Assembly: GCF_050943825.1 (NCBI RefSeq)
Contig: NZ_JBMNPX010000011.1
Location: 31,611 to 95,610, forward strand
Length of the DNA stretch: 64,000 nt
Source of the DNA: Pseudoflavonifractor sp050943825
GTDB lineage: Bacteria > Bacillota > Clostridia > Oscillospirales > Oscillospiraceae
Direction: 5' to 3'
Below the pieces are notes generated by a model that saw only the letters and a program-made list of their open reading frames with translations, was not told the origin of the DNA and ran no database searches. This document shows, one piece after another, positions 15,914 through 24,454 of this stretch (positions within the stretch are counted from its first letter, which is position 1; each line of letters begins with the position of its first letter). The translations under genes and the position numbers were made by a program.

Positions 15914-17323
15914 ATGAAGCTCTACAATTCCCTGTCCCACACCAAGGAGGAGTTTGTCCCCCACGTGCCCGGCAAGGTGTCCATGTACACCTGCGGCCCC
16001 ACGGTGTACCACTTCGCCCACATCGGCAACCTGCGCTCCTACATCATGGAGGATGTGCTGGAGAAGTTCCTCCGGTACGACGGCTATGATGTGACCCGGG
16101 TCATGAACATCACTGACGTGGGTCACCTGGCCTCCGACGCCGACACCGGCGAGGACAAGATGGTCAAGGGCGCCCAGCGGGAGCACAAGACCGTCATGGA
16201 GATCGCCAAGTTCTACACCGACGCCTTTTTCTCCGACTGCAAGAAGCTGAACATCAAGTACCCCGACGTGGTCCAGCCCGCCACCGGCATGATCGACAGC
16301 TATATCAAGGTCATCACCTCCCTGCTGGAGAAGGGCTACGCCTACCCCGCCGGCGGCAACATCTACTTCGACACCTCCAAGCTCAAGCAGTACTACGTCT
16401 TCAACGACCACGACGAGGAGGATCTGGCCGTGGGCGTCCGGGACAGCGTGGAGGAGGACCAGAACAAGCGCAACAAGGCTGACTTCGTCCTGTGGTTCAC
16501 CAAGAGCAAGTTCGAGGACCAGGCCCTCAAGTGGGATTCCCCCTGGGGTGTGGGCTACCCCGGCTGGCACATTGAGTGCTCCTGCATCTCCATGAAGTAC
16601 CTGGGCGAGTACCTGGACATCCACTGCGGCGGCATTGACAACGCCTTCCCCCACCACACCAACGAGATCGCCCAGTCCGAGGCCTACCTGGGCCACCCCT
16701 GGTGCAAGTACTGGATGCACGTCCACCACCTGAACACCAGCAACGGCAAGATGAGCAAGTCCAAGGGCGAATTCCTCACCGTGTCCCTGCTGGAGGAGAA
16801 GGGCTACGACCCCCTGGTCTACCGTCTCTTCTGCCTCCAGTCCCACTACCGCAAGGGCCTGGTGTTCTCCTGGGAGAACCTGGACAATGCCAAGGCAGCA
16901 TACGACAAGCTGGTGGCCCGTGTGGCCGCCCTGAGCGAGGATGGAGACGTGGACCAGGCCGCCGTGGACGCCGCCAGAGCCGCCTTTATCGAGGCCGTGG
17001 GCAACGACCTGAACACCTCCCTGGGCGTGACTGCCGTGTACGACGCTCTCAAGGCCGACGTGAGCGACGCCACCAAGCGGGCCATCATCGCCGACTTTGA
17101 CAAGGTGCTGGGTCTGGACCTGCTGGGCCGTGCCGCCGCCCTGAAGGAGAAGGAGTCCGCCCCCGTGGAGGGCGCCGAGGAGATCGAGGCCCTCATCGCC
17201 CAGCGGGCGCAGGCCAAGAAGGAGAAGAACTGGGCTCAGGCCGACGCCATCCGTGACCAGCTCAAGGCCATGGGTGTGGAGATCAAGGACACCCCCAACG
17301 GCGTGGAGTGGAAGCGGATCTAA
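15914..17323 (+). CDS. cysS: Cysteinyl-tRNA synthetase
   Basis: The product has 469 residues with AAGGAGATAT before the ATG. It is a class I synthetase that joins cysteine to tRNA-Cys. The HIGH-type motif is FAHIGN (about residues 35-40), and the KMSKS loop is KMSKSKGE (about 279-286). Zinc ligands are in MYTCGPTVY and the ECSCIS and HHTNEIAQSEA segments. A C-terminal helical anticodon-binding region follows. It is the second gene of the T-box operon and ends 19 bp before a terminator. Confidence 0.97.
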   Translation: MKLYNSLSHTKEEFVPHVPGKVSMYTCGPTVYHFAHIGNLRSYIMEDVLEKFLRYDGYDVTRVMNITDVGHLASDADTGEDKMVKGAQREHKTVMEIAKFYTDAFFSDCKKLNIKYPDVVQPATGMIDSYIKVITSLLEKGYAYPAGGNIYFDTSKLKQYYVFNDHDEEDLAVGVRDSVEEDQNKRNKADFVLWFTKSKFEDQALKWDSPWGVGYPGWHIECSCISMKYLGEYLDIHCGGIDNAFPHHTNEIAQSEAYLGHPWCKYWMHVHHLNTSNGKMSKSKGEFLTVSLLEEKGYDPLVYRLFCLQSHYRKGLVFSWENLDNAKAAYDKLVARVAALSEDGDVDQAAVDAARAAFIEAVGNDLNTSLGVTAVYDALKADVSDATKRAIIADFDKVLGLDLLGRAAALKEKESAPVEGAEEIEALIAQRAQAKKEKNWAQADAIRDQLKAMGVEIKDTPNGVEWKRI

Positions 17324-17342
17324 AACAAAACAGAGCAGCTTT

Positions 17343-17378
17343 GCCCCCTGGACTGCGGATGCAGTCCAGGGGGCTTTT
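17343..17378 (+). terminator. Intrinsic terminator after cysS
   Basis: A perfect 14-bp GC-rich stem with loop GGAT, followed by TTTT. Confidence 0.9.
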
Positions 17379-17494
17379 GTATATCTGTCGTTGACATAAA
17401 AAATACAGAGACGGAAAGCACTGGCGGAGAGGCGTTTCCGGGCATGAGACAAAGTGAATGGTACTGAGAATGGATTTTTTTGTGCACAATGCGG

Positions 17495-17523
17495 TTGACA
17501 GAATGAAGCCCGGCGCGTATGAT
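17495..17523 (+). promoter_or_regulatory. Sigma-A promoter of the marR-ABC exporter operon
   Basis: TTGACA (17495-17500) and TATGAT (17518-17523) are 17 bp apart. The AT-rich stretch just after it (17529-17565) contains AACGTT and TGTTAACA palindromes near the start point, a likely place for autorepression by the MarR protein. Confidence 0.75.
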
Positions 17524-17582
17524 ATCATAACGTGATTAAATAATAACGTTGTTAACAGTTAGCAAAGAAAGTTGGTGAGAGA

Positions 17583-18047
17583 TTGGAGCACAGAGAGACA
17601 GAACGGGCCCTGTTCCGGGCGCTGCACCGGTTCGGAAAGGTGAACACCGGGCAGATCATCGAGATGGAGGGCCTGACCCAGGGAGAGTTCTTCGGGCTGT
17701 CCATGCTGCGGGAGCACCTGAAGGCCCACCCCGAGGGGATGCACGTCCGGGAGCTGGCCCAGTGCACCCGGGTGTCCACACCGGGGGCCTCCCGGATGCT
17801 GCGCGCCATGGAGGAGAAGGGCCTTATCGAGCGGCGGATTGACCGGAACGACCGGCGCAACACCTACATTTTCCTCACAGAGCAGGGAGAGGAGGCCTGG
17901 AACCGGACGGCGGCGCGGCTTTCCACATTTCTGGACCGTGTTGTGGATAGAATGGGGCTGGAGAACGTCCAGACCATGATTGACCTGTGGAACCAGTTCT
18001 CCGACATTCTGGAGGACGAACGAGCAAAGGAGACAGAGCAGTGCTGA
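17583..18047 (+). CDS. MarR-family transcriptional regulator
   Basis: The product has 154 residues from a TTG start with GGTGAG upstream. The winged helix lies at about 55-110 (MHVRELAQCTRVSTPGASRMLRAMEEKGLIERRIDRNDRR), the last part being the wing with the usual Asp-Arg. It overlaps the first exporter subunit by seven bases (GTGCTGA), so it should control that exporter, typically as a repressor released by a drug-like ligand. Confidence 0.92.
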   Translation: MEHRETERALFRALHRFGKVNTGQIIEMEGLTQGEFFGLSMLREHLKAHPEGMHVRELAQCTRVSTPGASRMLRAMEEKGLIERRIDRNDRRNTYIFLTEQGEEAWNRTAARLSTFLDRVVDRMGLENVQTMIDLWNQFSDILEDERAKETEQC

Positions 18048-20188
18048 AATTGATTCGCTATCTCAAGCAGGTGAAATGGCCTATCCTGGCCATTATGCTC
18101 CTGCTGGTGGTGCAGGCCTGGTGCGACCTGAGCCTGCCCCAGTACACATCGGATATTGTGGACATCGGCATCCAGCAGGGTGGCATTGAACACGCTGCCC
18201 CCGACCAGATCCGGGATGAGACCATGGAGAATCTGAAGCTCTTCATGGAAGAGGACGACTGGAACAAGGTAGAGGCCGCCTACACCCTGGGTGAGGACGG
18301 CATCTGGTACCGGAACAGCGTAAATGAGAGCACCCTGGAGGAGCTGGACGAGGTATTCGGTATGCCCATGCTCATGCTCTCCGCCATGGAGGAGCAGGGC
18401 ATGGACGCGGCCACCCTCCAGGCCATGCTGACCTCCGGCCAGATGACTCTGGAGCAGCTGGAGGCCATGGCAGACCAGGCCATGGAGCAGTTCGGCAGCC
18501 AGTCCGACATGATCGTGGAGCAGAAGGCCCTCCTCTTCGTCAAGGAGGAGTACGCCGCCATGGGCCTGGATCTGGACCAGATCCAGATGAACTATCTGCT
18601 CTCCACCGGCGGCAGGATGCTGGGCATCGCCCTGCTGATGGCCGTGGCAGCCATCCTGGTTGGCCTGCTGGCCTCCCGTACCGCCGCCCAGCTGGGTATG
18701 AGCCTGCGGGGCGATGTGTTCAAGACCGTCATGTCCTTCTCCAACACCGAGATTGACAAGTTCTCCACCGCGTCCCTCATCACCCGCTCCACCAACGACA
18801 TCCAGCAGGTGCAGATGGTTGTGGTGCTCATGCTGCGCATCGTCATCTACGCCCCCATCCTGGGTATCGGCGGCATCATCAAGGTGGCCACCACCCACAC
18901 CGGCATGGAGTGGATTATCGCCGTGGCCGTGGGCTCCGCCCTGGTGCTGGTGGCTCTGCTCATGAGCCTGGCCCTGCCCAAGTTCAAGCGGATGCAGACC
19001 CTGGTGGACAAGATGAACCTGGTCTCCCGTGAGATCCTCACCGGCCTGCCCGTCATCCGGGCCTTCAGCCGGGAGAAGCACGAGGAGAAGCGCTTTGACC
19101 TGGCCAATCTGGACCTGAAAAAGACCCAGCTGTTCACCAACCGGGTCATGACCTTCATGATGCCCATGATGATGCTGCTGATGAACGGCGTGTCCATCCT
19201 GATTGTGTGGAACGGCGGCCACGGCATCGACGCGGGCACCATGCAGGTGGGCGACATGATCGCCTTTATCACCTACACCATGCAGATCGTCATGTCCTTC
19301 CTCATGATCGCCATGATCGCTATCTTCCTGCCCCGGGCCAGCGTGGCCGCCGGACGTATCGACGAGGTGCTCCAGACCAAGCCGGTCATCCGGGACAAGC
19401 GGAAGGTGAAGGACAACACCAGGGAGCAGTGGCAGGGCGTGGTGGCCTTTGAGGACGTGTCCTTCCGCTACCCCGACGCGGGCGCCGACGTGCTGGAGCA
19501 CATCACCTTCACCGCCCAGCCCGGCCAGACCACCGCCATCATCGGCTCCACCGGCTCGGGCAAGTCCACCCTCCTGAACCTGATCCCCCGGTTCTTTGAT
19601 GTGAGCTACGGCCGCATCACCATGGACGGCGTGGACATCCGGGATCTGTCCCAGCACAAGCTCCACGAGCTGCTGGGCTATGTGCCCCAGAAGGGCGTGC
19701 TCTTCTCAGGTGACATCGAGTCCAACCTGAAGTTCGGCGGCGCGGACATCACCGACCAGGCCATGGAGGAGGCGGCGGAGATCGCCCAGGCCAAGGAGTT
19801 TATCGACTCCAAGCCCGACGGCTACCAGACCCCCATCGCCCAGGGCGGCACCAACGTGTCCGGCGGCCAGAAGCAGCGGCTGTCCATCGCCCGGGCCATC
19901 GCCAAGAATCCCAGAGTATTCCTCTTTGACGACTCCTTCTCCGCACTGGACTACAAGACCGACGTGATCCTCCGCCGGGCCCTCAACGAGAAGGTCAAGG
20001 ACGCCACCGTCATCATCGTGGCCCAGCGTATCTCCACCATCCTCCACGCCGACCAGATCGTGGTGCTGGACGAGGGCAAGATCGCCGGCATCGGCACCCA
20101 CGAGGAGCTGATGAAGAATTGTCCCACCTATCAGGAAATCGCAAGAAGCCAGCTCTCCGCAGCTGAGTTGGGAGGTGAGGGAGCATGA
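18041..20188 (+). CDS. ABC exporter subunit 1 (degenerate catalytic site, large ectodomain)
   Basis: The GTG start follows AAAGGAG at eight-base spacing and overlaps marR. The product has 715 residues. TM helix one (about 13-29) is followed by an unusual 150-residue acidic, helix-rich extracytoplasmic insert (about 36-185) before TM helix two (about 191-208) and four more. The nucleotide domain has Walker A IIGSTGSGKST (about 500), signature VSGGQKQRLS (about 605) and Walker B FLFDDSFSALD, where Asp replaces the catalytic Glu. This marks the non-canonical half of a heterodimeric exporter. The partner is encoded by the next gene (ATGA overlap). The function is probably multidrug or peptide/lipid export. 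Confidence 0.92.
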   Translation: MLKLIRYLKQVKWPILAIMLLLVVQAWCDLSLPQYTSDIVDIGIQQGGIEHAAPDQIRDETMENLKLFMEEDDWNKVEAAYTLGEDGIWYRNSVNESTLEELDEVFGMPMLMLSAMEEQGMDAATLQAMLTSGQMTLEQLEAMADQAMEQFGSQSDMIVEQKALLFVKEEYAAMGLDLDQIQMNYLLSTGGRMLGIALLMAVAAILVGLLASRTAAQLGMSLRGDVFKTVMSFSNTEIDKFSTASLITRSTNDIQQVQMVVVLMLRIVIYAPILGIGGIIKVATTHTGMEWIIAVAVGSALVLVALLMSLALPKFKRMQTLVDKMNLVSREILTGLPVIRAFSREKHEEKRFDLANLDLKKTQLFTNRVMTFMMPMMMLLMNGVSILIVWNGGHGIDAGTMQVGDMIAFITYTMQIVMSFLMIAMIAIFLPRASVAAGRIDEVLQTKPVIRDKRKVKDNTREQWQGVVAFEDVSFRYPDAGADVLEHITFTAQPGQTTAIIGSTGSGKSTLLNLIPRFFDVSYGRITMDGVDIRDLSQHKLHELLGYVPQKGVLFSGDIESNLKFGGADITDQAMEEAAEIAQAKEFIDSKPDGYQTPIAQGGTNVSGGQKQRLSIARAIAKNPRVFLFDDSFSALDYKTDVILRRALNEKVKDATVIIVAQRISTILHADQIVVLDEGKIAGIGTHEELMKNCPTYQEIARSQLSAAELGGEGA

Positions 20189-22035
20189 ACGAGACAAAAC
20201 ACACTCCGCCCCGCAGGGGCCCCATGGGAGGCATGGGCCACGGCGGCATGCGGCCCGGCGAGAAGGCCAAGGACTTCAGGGGCACCATCGGCAAGCTCCT
20301 GGCCTACATGGGCCGGTACAAGATCGGACTGCTCTTTGTGCTCCTCTTCGCGGCGTGCTCCACCGTGTTCAACATCTTTGGCCCCAAAATCCTGGGCAAC
20401 GCCACCACCGAGCTGTTCAACGGCCTGGTGGCCAAAATCAGCGGCACCGGCGGCATCGACTTCGGCCGCATCGCCCAGATCCTCCTCTTCCTCCTGGGCA
20501 TGTACCTCATCGCCGCCCTCTTCGGCTCCATCCAGGGCTGGATTATGAGCGGCATCGCCCAGAAGATGGCCTACCGCATGCGCCGGGATATCTCGGAAAA
20601 GATCAACCGCATGCCCATGAAGTACTTTGAGTCCCGTACCGTGGGCGAGGTTCTCTCCCGCATCACCAACGACGTGGACACCATGGGCCAGAGCCTCAAC
20701 CAGAGCATCACCCAGCTTATCACCTCGGTGACCATGATCATCGGTGTATTCATCATGATGCTCACTATCAGTCCCCTGATGACCCTCATCGCCGTCATCA
20801 TCCTGCCCGTGTCCATGCTGCTTATCAGCATCGTGGTAAAGCACTCCCAGAAGTACTTCAAGGCCCAGCAGGAGTACCTGGGCCACATCAACGGCCAGGT
20901 GGAGGAGTGCTACTCCGGCCACAACGTCATCCGGGCCTTCAACCAGGAGGAGACCGTCAAGGCCAGATTTGACGAGACCAACCGCATCCTGTTCCAGTCC
21001 GCCTGGAAGAGCCAGTTCTTCTCCGGTATGATGCAGCCCATCATGAACTTTGTGGGCAACCTGGGCTATGTGGCCGTGGCCGTGTCCGGCAGCATGCTGG
21101 CTGTGGCCGGGGTCATCAAGGTGGGCGACATCCAGGCCTTCATCCAGTACGTGAAGAACTTCACCCAGCCCATCACCCAGATTGCCCAGGTCTCCAACAT
21201 GCTCCAGTCCATGGCCGCCGCCGCCGAGCGGGTCTTTGAGTTCCTGGACGAGGAGGAGGAGACCGCCGACCCCGCCCAGCCCGCCTCTCTGGCCGACGTG
21301 AAGGGCGGCGTGGACTTTGACCACGTCCACTTCGGCTACAACCCCGACAAGATCATCATCAACGACTTCTCCGCCCACGTGGAGCCGGGCCAGATGGTGG
21401 CCATCGTTGGCCCCACCGGCGCGGGCAAGACCACCATGGTCAAGCTGCTCATGCGGTTCTACGACGTCAACTCTGGCGCCATCCGGGTGGATGGCCACGA
21501 CGTGCGGGAGTTCCGCCGGGCCGACCTGCGGGAGACCTTCGGCATGGTGCTCCAGGACACCTGGCTGTTCAAGGGCACCATCATGGAGAACATCCGCTAC
21601 GGCCGCCTGGATGCCAGCGATGAGGAGGTCATCGCCGCCGCCAAGGCCGCCCACGTCCACCACTTCATCCAGACCCTCCCCGGGGCCTACCAGATGGAGC
21701 TCAACGAGGACGCCACCAACATCTCCCAGGGCCAGAAGCAGCTTCTGACCATCGCCCGGGCCATCCTGGCCGACAACAAGATCATGATTCTGGATGAGGC
21801 CACCTCCTCGGTGGATACCCGAACCGAGCACCTCATCCAGGACGCCATGGCCAACCTGATGAAGGGCCGCACCAGCTTTGTCATCGCCCACCGGCTCTCC
21901 ACCATCAAGAACGCCGACCTCATCCTGGTGATGAAGGACGGCGACATCGTGGAGCAGGGCAACCATGAACAGCTGCTGGCCAAGGGCGGCTTCTACGCCG
22001 GCCTCTACAACTCCCAGTTCGAGGACGTGGGATAA
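20185..22035 (+). CDS. ABC exporter subunit 2 (catalytic half)
   Basis: The product has 616 residues and shares an ATGA overlap with subunit 1. A Gly/Met-rich N-terminus (PRRGPMGGMGHGGMRPG) precedes six TM helices (about 45-330). The nucleotide domain has Walker A IVGPTGAGKTT (about 406), signature ISQGQKQLLT (about 512) and Walker B IMILDEATSSVD with the catalytic Glu present. Together with subunit 1 it should form a heterodimeric type IV exporter with one active ATP site. MarR control is inferred from the operon. Confidence 0.94.
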   Translation: MNETKHTPPRRGPMGGMGHGGMRPGEKAKDFRGTIGKLLAYMGRYKIGLLFVLLFAACSTVFNIFGPKILGNATTELFNGLVAKISGTGGIDFGRIAQILLFLLGMYLIAALFGSIQGWIMSGIAQKMAYRMRRDISEKINRMPMKYFESRTVGEVLSRITNDVDTMGQSLNQSITQLITSVTMIIGVFIMMLTISPLMTLIAVIILPVSMLLISIVVKHSQKYFKAQQEYLGHINGQVEECYSGHNVIRAFNQEETVKARFDETNRILFQSAWKSQFFSGMMQPIMNFVGNLGYVAVAVSGSMLAVAGVIKVGDIQAFIQYVKNFTQPITQIAQVSNMLQSMAAAAERVFEFLDEEEETADPAQPASLADVKGGVDFDHVHFGYNPDKIIINDFSAHVEPGQMVAIVGPTGAGKTTMVKLLMRFYDVNSGAIRVDGHDVREFRRADLRETFGMVLQDTWLFKGTIMENIRYGRLDASDEEVIAAAKAAHVHHFIQTLPGAYQMELNEDATNISQGQKQLLTIARAILADNKIMILDEATSSVDTRTEHLIQDAMANLMKGRTSFVIAHRLSTIKNADLILVMKDGDIVEQGNHEQLLAKGGFYAGLYNSQFEDVG

Positions 22036-22041
22036 ACAGAC

Positions 22042-22077
22042 AAAACGCCCGCCGCGCAGATGCGCGGCGGGCGTTTT
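22042..22077. terminator. Bidirectional intrinsic terminator
   Basis: A perfect 17-bp stem with loop GA, AAAA on the left and TTTT on the right, between the convergent exporter and DegV genes. Confidence 0.92.
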
Positions 22078-22094
22078 CTGTATATGGATTGCGG

Positions 22095-22964
22095 TCAGCG
22101 GCCGGTGCCCCAGAAGGAGAGGGCCATGACGCCGGGACCGGTGTGGGCGCCGATGATGGGGCCCATGTGGAAGATGGTGACCTCCGCGTCGGGGTGCCGC
22201 TCCAGAACGGTGGCCTTCAGGAACTCCGCGTCGGACAGGCAGTCGCCGTGGCAGATGAACACCTGACGGCTCAGATCCGGGGTCCAGTCCTTGTCCATGT
22301 GGTCCACCAGGGCCAGCAGGGAGTTCTTGCGGCCACGGGCCTTGGCGGTGTTGGTCAGGTGCCCCTCACTGTCACAGTGCATTACGGGTTTAATCTGCAG
22401 GGCGGAGCCCACCACGGCGGTGGCGGCGGAGATGCGCCCGCCCCGGCGCAGGTGGTTCAGGTCCTCCACCGTGAACCAGTGGGCCGCATTCTGTTTGTGG
22501 TCCTCCACCCAGGCGGCCAGCTCCTCCAGGCTCAGACCAGCGGCCTTCCGGGCCGCAGCCTCAGTCACCAGCAGGCCCTCGCCGGCAGAGGCGGCCAGGG
22601 AATCCACACAGATCAGCGTCCGGTCGGGGTACTTCTCCCGCAGGTCCTCCATGCAGATTTTCGCCGCCTGGATGGTGCCGGACAGACCAGAGGAGAAGCA
22701 GATGTACAGCACGTCCAGCCCCTGGTCCAGGCAGCGGGTAAAGTGCTCCTCATAGACAGTGGGGTTGATCTGGGACGTGGAGCCCATCTTGCCCCCGCGC
22801 ATTCCGGCAAAGAACTCCTCGCCGGTGATGTTGCCCCCGGGGCCGAAGGTGTAGGGCACGCCGCCCAGCTGGCACTCCATGGGGATAATCTCCACGCCAA
22901 TCTGGCTGGCCCAGGCCTCGGTCAGGTCCGCGGTGGCGTCGGTAATAATCTGATAGCCGCTCAT
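22095..22964 (-). CDS. DegV family fatty-acid-binding protein
   Basis: The product has 289 residues from the second of two adjacent ATGs, which has AAGGAG at seven-base spacing. The first domain holds ITDATADL and MGSTSQINP, and the second the ligand-site motif RGGRISA; LICVDSLAASAGEGLLV lies between. DegV/FakB proteins bind fatty acids and hand them to a FakA kinase; no fakA gene is nearby. A 77-bp piece of this gene (22714-22790) recurs at 53811-53887, 31 kb away, with a single mismatch. Confidence 0.93.
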   Translation of the reverse strand: MSGYQIITDATADLTEAWASQIGVEIIPMECQLGGVPYTFGPGGNITGEEFFAGMRGGKMGSTSQINPTVYEEHFTRCLDQGLDVLYICFSSGLSGTIQAAKICMEDLREKYPDRTLICVDSLAASAGEGLLVTEAAARKAAGLSLEELAAWVEDHKQNAAHWFTVEDLNHLRRGGRISAATAVVGSALQIKPVMHCDSEGHLTNTAKARGRKNSLLALVDHMDKDWTPDLSRQVFICHGDCLSDAEFLKATVLERHPDAEVTIFHMGPIIGAHTGPGVMALSFWGTGR

Positions 22965-23142
22965 CATAACACTCCTTTATTTCCCGTGCGGCGGTCGCCG
23001 CACAAATAGACGGATGCTGCCCTCATTATACAGCCTGGAGCGGCAGGCCGCAAGGACGGAAGTCCAGCGGCGGGAAAAAGGGAGAAAATAGAATACAAAA
23101 TGTATATTATGGAATCTAAAATACGAATTGGAACGAAAAATG

Positions 23143-23823
23143 TCAGCAATCCAACTCTCGCTGGATAGCGGTCCAGACGGCTGGGCAGGGCAGGGCGCCG
23201 CTTTCCCGCACTGCCTGTGCGGCGCGGCGGCGGGTCATGGGGCGGGCGATGCCTGACACCGGCGGCCGTCCGGCGGGCTGGAGCAGCATCCGGCGCAGGG
23301 GGAAGGCCAGGAAGAGCACCAGCAGGAACAGGAGGGGGACGAGAGACCAGGAGAAGGGGGAGCTACTCTGGCGGTTGGGGAGGAAGGGCTGGGGCAGGAC
23401 GGGAGCGTCTGTACCAGGGGTAAAGGAGATTTCATAAGGGCCTACCGACAGCTCTACCATGTCGCCGTATTCTGCACGGAGGTAGTCGGCATAGGCTTCC
23501 GCCGCCTCCTGGCCGTTCAGGGTGGTGATAGTGACCTGGATGCAGTGGATACAGGGCGCGCCGTCTGTATTGAGGCCATTGCCCCGGCTGCCCAGGCCTA
23601 AGGTGACAATTGGATTGCCCGCTGTTCCCACCAGTTCGGAGAGCTCGTTGTAGACCTCCATGAGCTGGGCGTGGGACCAGCGGCAGGAGGTAGAGGACAC
23701 GCTGTCGGTGCTGTCCGCGGCGGCAATGGCGGAGTCTGTTGGGACCGCCGCCTCGGCGCTGGCAGTTGGTAAAGCCAGCGCCGCCAGAAGGAGCAGTGAG
23801 AGAAACATATAACGCAGTTTCAT
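23143..23823 (-). CDS. Secreted/membrane protein encoded after an ECF sigma gene
   Basis: The start ATG has GGAGGT six bases upstream. The 226-residue product has a signal peptide (about 1-25), an extracytoplasmic domain with one CxxC (PCIHCIQVT), a TM helix (about 165-186) and a short basic cytoplasmic tail with repeated Arg. It lies 15 bp after the sigma factor gene on the same strand. The position suggests an anti-sigma or sensor role, but no zinc-finger anti-sigma motif is present, so this is only a context inference. Confidence 0.75.
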   Translation of the reverse strand: MKLRYMFLSLLLLAALALPTASAEAAVPTDSAIAAADSTDSVSSTSCRWSHAQLMEVYNELSELVGTAGNPIVTLGLGSRGNGLNTDGAPCIHCIQVTITTLNGQEAAEAYADYLRAEYGDMVELSVGPYEISFTPGTDAPVLPQPFLPNRQSSSPFSWSLVPLLFLLVLFLAFPLRRMLLQPAGRPPVSGIARPMTRRRAAQAVRESGALPCPAVWTAIQRELDC

Positions 23824-23838
23824 GGTTACCTCCAATCG

Positions 23839-24345
23839 TCATCCGTTCAGATAGTCCCGCACCCGCCCGATGGCGGTGTGGTAGCGCCGCAGGGCCGTGC
23901 CCAGAGGAATGCCCAGCAGATGGGCGCACTCCCGGAACCGGAGCCCGCCGTTGAGGTGCAGGCTCACCAGCAGGCGGTCCTCTGATGAGAGCCTGTTTAG
24001 TGCGGCCTCCACGTCCAGCCCCAGGTCCAGATCTGCCTGTGGGATGGGCAGGCTGCCGTCCTCCAGGGGAAGCGCGTCTTTGCGGGCGCGGAGGTGGTCC
24101 ACCGCCAGATTGCGGGCCACCTGAAAGACCCAGGCCCTGGGGTGGGTCACCTCCGGACCGGGCGGCTGCCGGTAGAGCCTGAGAAAGGTCTCCTGGAGCA
24201 GGTCCTCGGCGCTCTGCCGGTCTCCCACCAGCCGGAGGAGCACGGTGTAAACCGGCGGGGACAGGACCTCATAGAGGGTGTGGAAGGCCTCCCGATCCCC
24301 GTTCCGCAGCGCGGAGAATGAGCTGTTGAGCTGATGTTCCGTCAT
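23839..24345 (-). CDS. ECF RNA polymerase sigma factor
   Basis: The product has 168 residues, the usual size. The region 2 segment is DREAFHTLYEVLSP...SAEDLLQETFLRLYR followed by WVFQVARNLAVDHLRAR. The region 4 helix-turn-helix is at about 118-160 (LSSEDRLLVSLHLNGGLRFRECAHLLGIPLGTALRRYHTA). It should direct polymerase to a small regulon, possibly including its own operon and the secreted partner downstream. No cognate promoter pair could be assigned by eye. Confidence 0.93.
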   Translation of the reverse strand: MTEHQLNSSFSALRNGDREAFHTLYEVLSPPVYTVLLRLVGDRQSAEDLLQETFLRLYRQPPGPEVTHPRAWVFQVARNLAVDHLRARKDALPLEDGSLPIPQADLDLGLDVEAALNRLSSEDRLLVSLHLNGGLRFRECAHLLGIPLGTALRRYHTAIGRVRDYLNG

Positions 24346-24413
24346 GGGCCGTCCTCCTCTCTTTCCTATCCTTTATGACGAAAAACAGAACGGATTTATT
24401 CGGCAGATAACAG

Positions 24414-24449
24414 AAAAATTCCGGCCCGCCGGGGAGCGCGGCGGGCCGG
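24414..24449 (-). terminator. Intrinsic terminator after the M56 gene
   Basis: An 11-bp GC stem (CCGGCCCGCCG/CGGCGGGCCGG) is followed on the minus strand by AATTTTT. It lies six bases after the M56 stop. Confidence 0.82.
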
Positions 24450-24454
24450 AGGGG

